A DNA stretch of 64,000 nucleotides, taken from assembly GCA_903921455.1 (NCBI GenBank), contig CAIXPZ010000206.1, forward strand, positions 31,225 to 95,224, read 5' to 3'. The position numbers were made by a program, and so were the translations under genes. The notes below the pieces were generated by a model. The model did not search any database and was not told the DNA's origin. It saw nothing but the letters and a program-made list of their open reading frames with translations. Shown piece by piece: positions 45,843 through 53,462 of this stretch (the first letter of the stretch is position 1; each line of letters opens with the position of its first letter). The DNA is from an uncultured Verrucomicrobia subdivision 3 bacterium (lineage in GTDB: Bacteria > Verrucomicrobiota > Verrucomicrobiae > Limisphaerales > UBA11358).

Positions 45843-47027
45843 ATGGTGGAAAAAAATAATCAAGCGCATACCGTGTCACAACCAGCCGCTATTCCGCTCG
45901 GTGATTATCTTGCCGAACTCATGTGCCCCGGTCTTTATACGATCTCGGTGCTGGTTTTTTTGATGCTGATAAGTCCGAGTGTGGCGGCCGATGCGCCAAA
46001 GGGCGACGCGATACCGGTGCCCAAGATGCGGAAGAATGATCTCGCGCCCGTTCCCGACTTGCAAAAGCCGGTGTCCGCTCATAGCCCCTATCAAGATGGT
46101 GATTGCAGCGTCTGCCACCAGCACAAGGATCGCAATGATCCCGGCCCCATTCTCAAGCATGTGAACGATCTGTGTCTGGATTGCCACGATGATTTTGCCA
46201 AAATCATGGCGCGGAAGTCTACCCATGAACCCGCGAAGATAAACTGTGTCAGTTGCCACAATCCGCACAATTCCCGGGAACCCCATTTGCTGGTTCAGGA
46301 ATCCGGGGCGCTTTGCCTGAGTTGTCATACCGCCATCAGTAACCTCGTGACCAATGCGAAGGTGAAACACGATGCTTTAAGCCTGGAGCACAAATGCGTC
46401 AACTGCCACAATCCCCATGCCGCAAACGTGGAACATTTGCTGACGCGTCTGCCTTACGATCTCTGCGTCGGTTGCCACGGCAAAGACGGGGTCACGGATC
46501 ACGACGGCAAGGTGCTCACCAACATAAAAAAGTTGCTGGCCGAAAATCCCCACCAGCACGGGCCGGTGCAGGACAAAGATTGCAGCGCCTGTCATTTGCC
46601 CCACGGCGGGGATAATTTCCGTTTGCTGACGAAGGAATACCCGGCCAAATTCTATTCCCCTTTCGATCCCAAGTTATACGCCCTGTGTTTTGACTGCCAT
46701 GAGGAGTCCATGGTCAAGGATCCGAAAACAACCACGCTGACTAAGTTCCGCAATGGCGATCAAAATTTACATTATGTGCATGTGAACAAAGATGAACGCG
46801 GCCGCACCTGCCGGGCCTGCCATGAAGTCCATGCTTCCCAACAAAGTCACCAGATCCGCGACGCGGTGCCCTACGGGCATACCGGATATATGCTGAAGAT
46901 CAACTTCACTCAGACGCCGGCGGGCGGTTCTTGTGCCAAAACCTGCCACGTGACCCGCAGCTATACCAATTCGGTTGCGCCGCTTGTGCCGCCGAAAGCG
47001 GATACGGGGTTGCCCCAGTCTCCCTAG
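45843..47027 (+). CDS. Ten-heme c-type cytochrome (doubled CXXCH family)
   Basis: 394 residues from ATG 45843. A hydrophobic N-terminal anchor or signal segment is followed by nine CXXCH heme sites (CSVCH, CLDCH, CVSCH, CLSCH, CVNCH, CVGCH, CSACH, CFDCH, CRACH) and one CXXXCH (CAKTCH). Paired HNPHN/HNPHA/HLPHG segments match doubled-CXXCH proteins. Such cytochromes carry electrons across or outside the membrane. It starts after truncated copy 2 and is followed after 6 bp by a thioredoxin-fold/TPR gene. No porin or c-type maturation gene is in view. Confidence 0.9.
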   Translation: MVEKNNQAHTVSQPAAIPLGDYLAELMCPGLYTISVLVFLMLISPSVAADAPKGDAIPVPKMRKNDLAPVPDLQKPVSAHSPYQDGDCSVCHQHKDRNDPGPILKHVNDLCLDCHDDFAKIMARKSTHEPAKINCVSCHNPHNSREPHLLVQESGALCLSCHTAISNLVTNAKVKHDALSLEHKCVNCHNPHAANVEHLLTRLPYDLCVGCHGKDGVTDHDGKVLTNIKKLLAENPHQHGPVQDKDCSACHLPHGGDNFRLLTKEYPAKFYSPFDPKLYALCFDCHEESMVKDPKTTTLTKFRNGDQNLHYVHVNKDERGRTCRACHEVHASQQSHQIRDAVPYGHTGYMLKINFTQTPAGGSCAKTCHVTRSYTNSVAPLVPPKADTGLPQSP

Positions 47028-47033
47028 TTTAGT

Positions 47034-47846
47034 ATGCGTTGGCTCGCCTGCCTCGTCGCTGGGGGACTGCTTTGGGCCTTGTCGGCCATGGCCTTCGCCA
47101 ACGTTCCCCTTGGCGCTGTTATTGAGAATGTTTCGTTGCCCGCGCTGGCGGGCGGTGAACAAACTTTGTTGAGCGACACCAACGTCAGTGTCTTTATCTT
47201 CATCAAGCCCGGCCAGGAACACTCTAACCAAGCCATGGTGCAAATCACCGCTTGTGAAAGAGAAATGTCGAACCAGCCAGTGCATTGGTGCGCCATCATC
47301 TCTGACCGGATTCCCCAAGTCGCAGCGGAAGCAGCGGTTCAAGCCGCCGGCCTCACCATGCCGGTGCTTATTGATCAGGGCGATATCTTGTATGGCCGAT
47401 TCGGAGTGGTCCTCCATCCGGTTGTCGGCATTACGGATCAGAACCGTCGGCTGGTCGCATATCAACCCTTCGCTAAGGTGAATTATCAGGCTTTCCTCCG
47501 TGCGCAAATCAGTCACGCTTTGAAAAAGATTTCTGACGAGGAGCTTGCCGAAGTGCTCAATCCCGCCGCGCTCCCCCTGGGCGGAGAAACTTCGGTGGCG
47601 CACCGATTTCTCAGGCTGGCCGAAAAACAATTTCACTCTGCGAACTACGATCAAGCTTTAGTCAACACCCAGAAGAGTCTGGAAAATAATCCCACGGCCG
47701 CAGCCCACGCTCTGCGTGGGCAAATTCTGGTGGCTCAGGGAAACCGCGCCGCCGCGCTGGCGGCATTTGCGGCCGCGCTCAAATTGGATCCCCACCATCC
47801 GGTTGCGATCGCGGGAATGAAAACCTGCCAGGAAACGGGTCCCTGA
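47034..47846 (+). CDS. Secreted thioredoxin-fold protein with TPR, CxxC lost
   Basis: 270 residues. Signal peptide ending AFA, then a redoxin-like domain (about 20-170: ENVSLPALAGGEQTLL, VFIFIKPGQEHSNQ, GRFGVVLHPVVGI) where the CxxC pair of thioredoxins is replaced by GQEHS. Residues about 190-265 form TPR-like helices (AEKQFHSANYDQALVNTQKSLENN; ALRGQILVAQGNRAAAL). Coupled to the cytochrome gene, so probably a partner or assembly factor (inference). Confidence 0.78.
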   Translation: MRWLACLVAGGLLWALSAMAFANVPLGAVIENVSLPALAGGEQTLLSDTNVSVFIFIKPGQEHSNQAMVQITACEREMSNQPVHWCAIISDRIPQVAAEAAVQAAGLTMPVLIDQGDILYGRFGVVLHPVVGITDQNRRLVAYQPFAKVNYQAFLRAQISHALKKISDEELAEVLNPAALPLGGETSVAHRFLRLAEKQFHSANYDQALVNTQKSLENNPTAAAHALRGQILVAQGNRAAALAAFAAALKLDPHHPVAIAGMKTCQETGP

Positions 47847-47887
47847 TTTCCCGTTTTCAGCGGATTTCTAAAATATTTATCGTCCGC

Positions 47888-48011
47888 GTTGTTTTGCCCC
47901 CGTCTAATCGCGTATGCTGCGGGAAATGATTCATGATGTTCAAGCCATCGCGGCGGAAGTGATCCGCAAAACCGGCAAGGATAAGCCGGCGGACGCGGCG
48001 TTGCGCGAGGT
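47888..48011 (+). promoter_or_regulatory. Intact copy 3: promoter and 5' end of the RsmB-like gene, template of the repeat family
   Basis: Includes 26 bp upstream of the start and the first about 33 codons of the gene at 47914. Two truncated relatives lie upstream (44673-44740, 45629-45750). See findings. Confidence 0.8.
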
Positions 48012-49062
48012 GCTCAAGCAGGTCAAAGACCTTGCGCCCTTCGACGCGACGGAGATCGCCCGGACCGTTTTTCTGTATTACCGCTGGCACGTCTGGCTGC
48101 GCGAGGAGCGCGGGGTCGAGGCCAAGATGCGTTTCGCCATCCGCTTGAACCAGCGCTTCCAGGCGAACCCCGCCAGTCTCCCGTTGGCTGAACTCCGCGC
48201 CAATGCCGTGCCTGCGTGGACGGCGGCAGAAATGGCGGTCTCCGATGAGTGGCTGCTCTCCTTGCAGCGAGAACCAAAGCTGTGGCTGCGCGCCAAGCGC
48301 GGTGCGGCGGAGTCGCTGGCGCGGACGCTATTCGCTGCGGATGTGAGTCCGTTGCTGCCGGAGGCAATTTTATATCGCGGCGAAGAAGATTTGTTCAAGA
48401 CGCCGGAATTTCACGCGGGCGAATTTGAGATCCAGGACATCGCCTCGCAACTGGTCGGGGCCCTCTGCGCGCCGCAGCCGGGTGAGACGTGGTGGGACAC
48501 CTGCGCGGGCGAGGGCGGCAAGACGCTGCATTTATCCGACCTGATGCAGAACAAGGGAATGTTGTGGGCCAGCGACCGCGCGGAATGGCGTCTGACCAAG
48601 CTCAAGCGCCGGGCCGGGCGGGCGAAGGTGTTCAACTATCGCTCGGCGCACTGGGACGGCGGCGCGAAGCTCCCGACGAAAACCAAGTTCGACGGCGTGC
48701 TCGTGGATGCGCCGTGCAGCGGGATCGGAACGTGGCAGCGCAATCCACAGGCGCGCTGGACCACCGAACCGAATGACGTGCGCGAACTTTCCGAGATTCA
48801 GAAGCGGCTGCTTGCGAACGTCGCGCCGAGCGTGAAGCCGGGCGGTAAATTGATTTTCTCCGTTTGCACGTTGTCGCGCGCGGAAACCGCGGCAGTGGTG
48901 GAATATTTCAACGCGACGCAGCCGGATTTTGCGCCGCTTATTTGGGATCCCATCAGATTTCAGGAGCGCCCGGTCGAGCAGGCTTCGCAGGTGATGGTGT
49001 GGCCGCAGGATTTGTCCGGCAACGGTATGTTCATCGCCGGCTGGCGGCGGAAGCAAGTTTAA
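47914..49062 (+). CDS. RsmB/NSUN-type rRNA cytosine-C5 methyltransferase
   Basis: 382 residues from ATG 47914. The SAM-binding motif is in TCAGEGGKTLHLSDLM, the two catalytic Cys motifs are VDAPCSGIGTWQRNP and SVCTLSRAE, and an N-terminal helical domain (about 1-150) precedes them. It methylates cytosine in rRNA (RsmB modifies C967 in E. coli) or in tRNA; the exact target is not readable. Its 3' end overlaps the opposite gene by 4 bp (TTAA). Confidence 0.9.
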   Translation: MLREMIHDVQAIAAEVIRKTGKDKPADAALREVLKQVKDLAPFDATEIARTVFLYYRWHVWLREERGVEAKMRFAIRLNQRFQANPASLPLAELRANAVPAWTAAEMAVSDEWLLSLQREPKLWLRAKRGAAESLARTLFAADVSPLLPEAILYRGEEDLFKTPEFHAGEFEIQDIASQLVGALCAPQPGETWWDTCAGEGGKTLHLSDLMQNKGMLWASDRAEWRLTKLKRRAGRAKVFNYRSAHWDGGAKLPTKTKFDGVLVDAPCSGIGTWQRNPQARWTTEPNDVRELSEIQKRLLANVAPSVKPGGKLIFSVCTLSRAETAAVVEYFNATQPDFAPLIWDPIRFQERPVEQASQVMVWPQDLSGNGMFIAGWRRKQV

Positions 49063-49907
49063 CGAGCTGTTTCTAAAATCTTTCCGAGGATTTTTCGGAT
49101 GTCCTCGTTATGTGGCTGTGAGGCGATGCCGAAGGCGTGGACGATATCGCGGAGGAAGGCGGCGTTCTCGCGGGTAATGTCGTAATAAACGGTTTCCTTG
49201 GGTTTTGCCGGTCCGGCTTGGCGCGGTGATCCGTCCATCGCCAGCACTTCCTTCATCGGCAGGCAGGCATAGACCATCGTTTGATAGCCGACGGCGCGCT
49301 GCTTCTGCTTGAGTTGGATTTGCACCCAGCCGTGCGGTGTGGCTTTTGTGAACTGTGGCAGGCGCTGCACGGCGCTCTGAAATCCGCCCGCCGCTGAGTT
49401 GGTCGAAGCCTCAACCTGCATGGCTTGGTTTTCTTCTAACTCATTGGGTTGAACTTTTTTTAGCGACGCGATTTCGCGGATCAAATCATTCGTTGAAAGT
49501 ATGCCGCGACGCACGGCTTCAAAAATAATCTTGGAAAGTTCGTGGCCGTATTTCATCTCGCCGTTGCGGGTGAATCTGATTTCGGGGGCAACCGTGGGGC
49601 TATTCGTGTTCGGAACGTCATACCGGATTTGCCATTCGAGATAGTGCTTCCTGCCGAGCGAAACTTTTGACGGCGCCACCGCCAGGCCGAATCCGGTGGG
49701 GGATATCTCCTTCACGCGCACCTTGCCGGTCACGGCCGTCAGCGGCAGCCGGACGCGGACGGCGCTGCCCGGCGTTTCAACCAGCACGGATATATAATTC
49801 GCATCGCCGCCGAATAACTGGCCCGCGAAGATAATCAGGCCGGCGAACAGCAGGGCCAGGATTCGCCGGGCAAGGTGGTTTTTGCCGGCCGCGGGCGCGG
49901 GCTTCAT
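49059..49907 (-). CDS. Hypothetical membrane-anchored protein
   Basis: 282 residues from ATG 49907; the reading to 50018 would cover the rpsL promoter. An N-terminal signal or anchor (ARRILALLFAGLIIFAGQLF) is followed by beta-prone segments and a helical C-terminus (FLRDIVHAFGIASQPHNEDIRKIL). No family recognised. It overlaps the RsmB-like gene by 4 bp at the stop codons and is divergent from the rpsL operon. Confidence 0.65.
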   Translation of the reverse strand: MKPAPAAGKNHLARRILALLFAGLIIFAGQLFGGDANYISVLVETPGSAVRVRLPLTAVTGKVRVKEISPTGFGLAVAPSKVSLGRKHYLEWQIRYDVPNTNSPTVAPEIRFTRNGEMKYGHELSKIIFEAVRRGILSTNDLIREIASLKKVQPNELEENQAMQVEASTNSAAGGFQSAVQRLPQFTKATPHGWVQIQLKQKQRAVGYQTMVYACLPMKEVLAMDGSPRQAGPAKPKETVYYDITRENAAFLRDIVHAFGIASQPHNEDIRKILGKILETAR

Positions 49908-49971
49908 GCCGGGAATTATTAAGCCAGAGTTCTCCTGGAGGCAAGTGTTCCAAAAAAGCTGGAAAATAATG

Positions 49972-49999
49972 TTGCCACGAATGGGGCGTTTGCTATATT
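49972..49999 (+). promoter_or_regulatory. Promoter of rpsL-rpsG
   Basis: TTGCCA (49972-49977), 16-bp spacer, TATATT (49994-49999) with an upstream TGC (49991-49993), making an extended -10. It lies 58 bp before rpsL. Confidence 0.75.
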
Positions 50000-50057
50000 C
50001 CGCGCTCCGTTTCTCCAAAAGCTGAAACGGTTATTTTTACCGCGATTTTTAACGCAA

Positions 50058-50450
50058 ATGCCGACAATTAATCAACTGGTCCGCAAGGGCCGCACAAAAG
50101 TTAAGTATAAGTCCAAGTCGCCTGCCTTGGAGAACTCCCCGTTTCGTCGTGGTGTGTGCATCCAAGTGATGACCCGCACCCCCAAGAAGCCCAACTCCGC
50201 GATGCGCAAAGTGGCCAAGGTTCGTTTGACGAACGGCTACGAAATCATCGCCTACATTCCCGACGAGGGCCACAACTTGCAGGAACATAGCATCGTGCTC
50301 GTGCGCGGTGGCCGTGTTAAGGATTTGCCCGGTGTGCGCTATCACATCGTCCGTGGCACCCTCGACGCCGCCGGCGTGGAGAAGCGCCGCGTGAGCCGTT
50401 CCAAGTATGGCGTGAAGAAACCCAAGGCCGCCAAAGCCGCCGCCAAGTAA
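50058..50450 (+). CDS. rpsL: 30S ribosomal protein S12
   Basis: 130 residues. [12 protein letters not shown] start and [17 protein letters not shown], including the Lys that is mutated in streptomycin-resistant strains, here wild type. A basic C-terminal tail ([11 protein letters not shown]) extends slightly. First gene of the str cluster. Confidence 0.99.
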   Translation: MPTINQLVRKGRTKVKYKSKSPALENSPFRRGVCIQVMTRTPKKPNSAMRKVAKVRLTNGYEIIAYIPDEGHNLQEHSIVLVRGGRVKDLPGVRYHIVRGTLDAAGVEKRRVSRSKYGVKKPKAAKAAAK

Positions 50451-50468
50451 CCTTTTACCCGATTAATT

Positions 50469-50942
50469 ATGTCTCGCAGACGTCAAGCAACCAAACGGCC
50501 ACTGGCCAAAGACGGCAAATACCAGAACACGCTGGTCAGCCGCCTCGTGAACACCGTGATGTTTTCCGGCAAGAAGAGCACCGCGCAACGCATCGTTTAC
50601 GGCGCGTTCGACACCATTTCCGAAAAGAATCCGGCCAGCAACCCGATTGAAATTTTGCAGCGCGCGGTGGACAACGCCAAGCCCCGCATCGAAACCAAGG
50701 CCCGCCGCGTCGGTGGCGCCACCTATCAGGTGCCGCTGGAAATCCCCTCGGAGCGCCAGAACGCGCTGGCCTTGCGCTGGATTGTGGACTTTGCGGACGC
50801 CAAGAAGGGCGTGCCGATGAAGGCCGCGCTCGCCGCGGAAATCCTCGAAGCCTATCAGGGGCAGGGGAACGCCATCCGCAAACGTGACGAGGTTCACAAG
50901 ATGGCCCAGGCTAACAAAGCCTTCGCGCATTTCCGTTGGTAG
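50469..50942 (+). CDS. rpsG: 30S ribosomal protein S7
   Basis: 157 residues, usual length. It binds 16S rRNA and nucleates 30S head assembly. 18 bp after rpsL; followed by a terminator at 50957. Confidence 0.98.
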   Translation: MSRRRQATKRPLAKDGKYQNTLVSRLVNTVMFSGKKSTAQRIVYGAFDTISEKNPASNPIEILQRAVDNAKPRIETKARRVGGATYQVPLEIPSERQNALALRWIVDFADAKKGVPMKAALAAEILEAYQGQGNAIRKRDEVHKMAQANKAFAHFRW

Positions 50943-50956
50943 AAAGTTTTTTCAAC

Positions 50957-50988
50957 ACGCCCCGACGGAAATCGCCGGGGCGTTTTTT
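50957..50988 (+). terminator. Intrinsic terminator between rpsG and fusA
   Basis: 8-bp stem ACGCCCCG (50957-50964) and CGGGGCGT (50976-50983) with TTTTTT (50983-50988). Confidence 0.92.
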
Positions 50989-51029
50989 GTTCCCACCCCA
51001 GATTAAGTTTAATTGCATTTTGAAATTTT

Positions 51030-53246
51030 ATGAGCGCTGAAGTCAAATCCCCGAATTCGCCCACCCGCGAATATACCCTCGAACGCACCCGCAACATTGG
51101 CATCGCCGCGCACATTGATGCCGGCAAGACGACGACGACCGAACGTATTTTGTTCTACACGGGATTGATTCACAAAATCGGTGACGTGGATGACGGCAAT
51201 ACCGTCACCGACTGGATGGAGCAGGAAAAGGAACGCGGCATCACTATTACGTCCGCCGCCGTCACCTGTTTCTGGACGCAGAAATGCGCCAAGGCCGGCG
51301 AAGACCAGGTTTACAAGGCGTTCAACAATGTGCCGCACCGCATCAATATTATTGATACGCCGGGACACGTTGACTTCACCGCCGAAGTGGAGCGCTCCAT
51401 GCGCGTGCTCGACGGCGCGGTCGCCGTGTTCTGCGGCGTCGCGGGCGTGCAGCCCCAGTCCGAAACGGTCTGGCGGCAGGCCACGAAGTATAATGTTCCG
51501 CGCATCGCGTTCGTCAACAAGATGGATCGCATGGGCGCGAATTTTGAAAATGCGCTCAACGATATGCGCACCAAGCTCAAGGCGTATGCGTTCCCGATTT
51601 TCCTGCCGCTGGGCCAGGGGCCGACCGAGGCCGAAGGCAAGCCGGTCACCGGCGGTTTTGAAGGCGTCATTGACGTCGTCAACCAGAAGACGATTTATTG
51701 GGGTCCGGGCGAAGCGAACGAAGGTCTCAATTACGAGATCAAGGAAATCGCGCCGGAAGACAAAGACCGCGCCGATGCGGCGCTCGCGGAATTGATTGAT
51801 GCCGTCTCCAACAAGGACGACGAAATCGCCAACCTCGTGTTGGAAGAAAAGCCCATCACCGCGCCGATTCTCAAGGCCGCCATCCGCCGCCTCACTTGCA
51901 AAATCGAAATCGTGCCCGTTCTCTGCGGTTCGGCGTTCAAGAAAAAAGGCGTGCAGGTTTTGGTGGACGCCGTCATCGATTATCTGCCCAGCCCGATTGA
52001 CATTCCCGGCGCCACCGGTCACGAACTCGGCACGGAAGTCGTCGTCAATGTGCCGACGAACGACCACGAAAAATTCTGTTCGCTCGCATTCAAGCTCTGG
52101 ACCGATCCTTACGCGGGCAAGCTGGTGTTCTTCCGCGTCTATTCCGGTCACCTCAAGAAGGGCGACAGCATTTACAATCCGCGCACGCGCAAACGCGAGC
52201 GCGTTTCCCGCCTCATGGTCATCCAGGGCAGCGAGCGCAAGGATATCAACGAAGTTTACGCCGGCGATATCGCCGCGCTCGTCGGTCTGCGCAACATCAC
52301 CACCGGTGACACGCTGTGCAATGAAGATTACGACGTGACGCTCGAGCCGCCGACGTTCCCCGAACCCGTTATCTCGATGGCCGTCGAACCGAAGACGAAG
52401 CAGGATCGCGACAAATTGTCCGAAGGTTTGCAGCGCCTCGCGGAAGAAGATCCGACGTTCCGTTGTTTCACGAACGAAGAAACCGGCCAGCTCATCATTG
52501 CGGGCATGGGTGAGCTGCATCTGGAAATCATCGTGGACCGCCTCAAGCGCGAATTCAAAGTGGAGGCCAACACCGGCGCTCCGCAGATCGCCTATCGCGA
52601 AACCATCACCAAGAACGCCGAGGGCGAAGGCAAGTTCATCCGCCAGTCCGGCGGCAAGGGCCAATACGGCCACGCCTGCATCAAGGTGTATCCGAATGAG
52701 AAGGGCAAGGGCGTCGAAGTCGTGGACGAAATCGTCGGCGGCGCGATTCCCAAGGAATTTATTCCCAAGGTCATTGACGGCATCGAAGAAGCCATTAAGG
52801 GCGGCGTGTATTGCGGCTACCAGGTCATTGACATCAAAGTTGAAGTCGTGGACGGCTCGTTCCACGAAGTTGACTCGAACGAACTCGCCTTCCGCATGGC
52901 CGGTATTTTCGCTTTGAAAGACGCCTTCAAGAAGGCCGGGCCGATCCTGCTCGAACCGCTGATGAAAGTCGAATGCACGACGCCTGATGAATATCAGGGC
53001 GACCTGCTCGGCGACATCAACCGCCGTCGCGGCACGATCGTGAGCATCGAAGCGAAGAACGGTCAGACCGTCCTCAACGCCAACGTGCCGCTCGCCGAAA
53101 TGTTCGGTTACGCCACCGCCATCCGGTCACTCTCCAAAGGCCGCGCCTCTTACTCCATGGAGCCGCTCACTTTTGCGCAGGTGCCGAACAGCGTCCTCAC
53201 CACGATTCTGGATGCCGCCGCCAAGAAGCCCGCCGCGCGCACCTAG
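51030..53246 (+). CDS. fusA: Elongation factor G
   Basis: 738 residues, about 40 longer than many EF-Gs, with an insert in the G domain (FWTQKCAKAGEDQVYKAFN) before G3. G1 is AHIDAGKTTTTERI, G3 DTPGHVDF, G4 NKMDRM. It drives translocation on the ribosome. It follows an intrinsic terminator, so it may have its own promoter; tuf does not follow. Confidence 0.98.
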   Translation: MSAEVKSPNSPTREYTLERTRNIGIAAHIDAGKTTTTERILFYTGLIHKIGDVDDGNTVTDWMEQEKERGITITSAAVTCFWTQKCAKAGEDQVYKAFNNVPHRINIIDTPGHVDFTAEVERSMRVLDGAVAVFCGVAGVQPQSETVWRQATKYNVPRIAFVNKMDRMGANFENALNDMRTKLKAYAFPIFLPLGQGPTEAEGKPVTGGFEGVIDVVNQKTIYWGPGEANEGLNYEIKEIAPEDKDRADAALAELIDAVSNKDDEIANLVLEEKPITAPILKAAIRRLTCKIEIVPVLCGSAFKKKGVQVLVDAVIDYLPSPIDIPGATGHELGTEVVVNVPTNDHEKFCSLAFKLWTDPYAGKLVFFRVYSGHLKKGDSIYNPRTRKRERVSRLMVIQGSERKDINEVYAGDIAALVGLRNITTGDTLCNEDYDVTLEPPTFPEPVISMAVEPKTKQDRDKLSEGLQRLAEEDPTFRCFTNEETGQLIIAGMGELHLEIIVDRLKREFKVEANTGAPQIAYRETITKNAEGEGKFIRQSGGKGQYGHACIKVYPNEKGKGVEVVDEIVGGAIPKEFIPKVIDGIEEAIKGGVYCGYQVIDIKVEVVDGSFHEVDSNELAFRMAGIFALKDAFKKAGPILLEPLMKVECTTPDEYQGDLLGDINRRRGTIVSIEAKNGQTVLNANVPLAEMFGYATAIRSLSKGRASYSMEPLTFAQVPNSVLTTILDAAAKKPAART

Positions 53247-53267
53247 TCCACGGTTGACCATTATTCG

Positions 53268-53300
53268 GGCCGGACGATTTATTTCGCCCGGCCTGTTTTG
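53268..53300 (+). terminator. Candidate terminator after fusA
   Basis: Stem GGCCGG (53268-53273) and CCGGCC (53288-53293), 14-nt loop, then TGTTTTG. Confidence 0.6.
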
Positions 53301-53462
53301 TTTAATCTAATCATGGTGAAGCGAAAGACCTTTCCAAAGTCCTTACAAACAAGGTAAAACATTCCGGCGCAACCCTCGCTGGCTGGGACCAGACGCTCCT
53401 GCTGCCGGGGTGTTCCGCTTGACCGGTCGCATTGCCAAACCATGCCAACCACCATAGGAACC

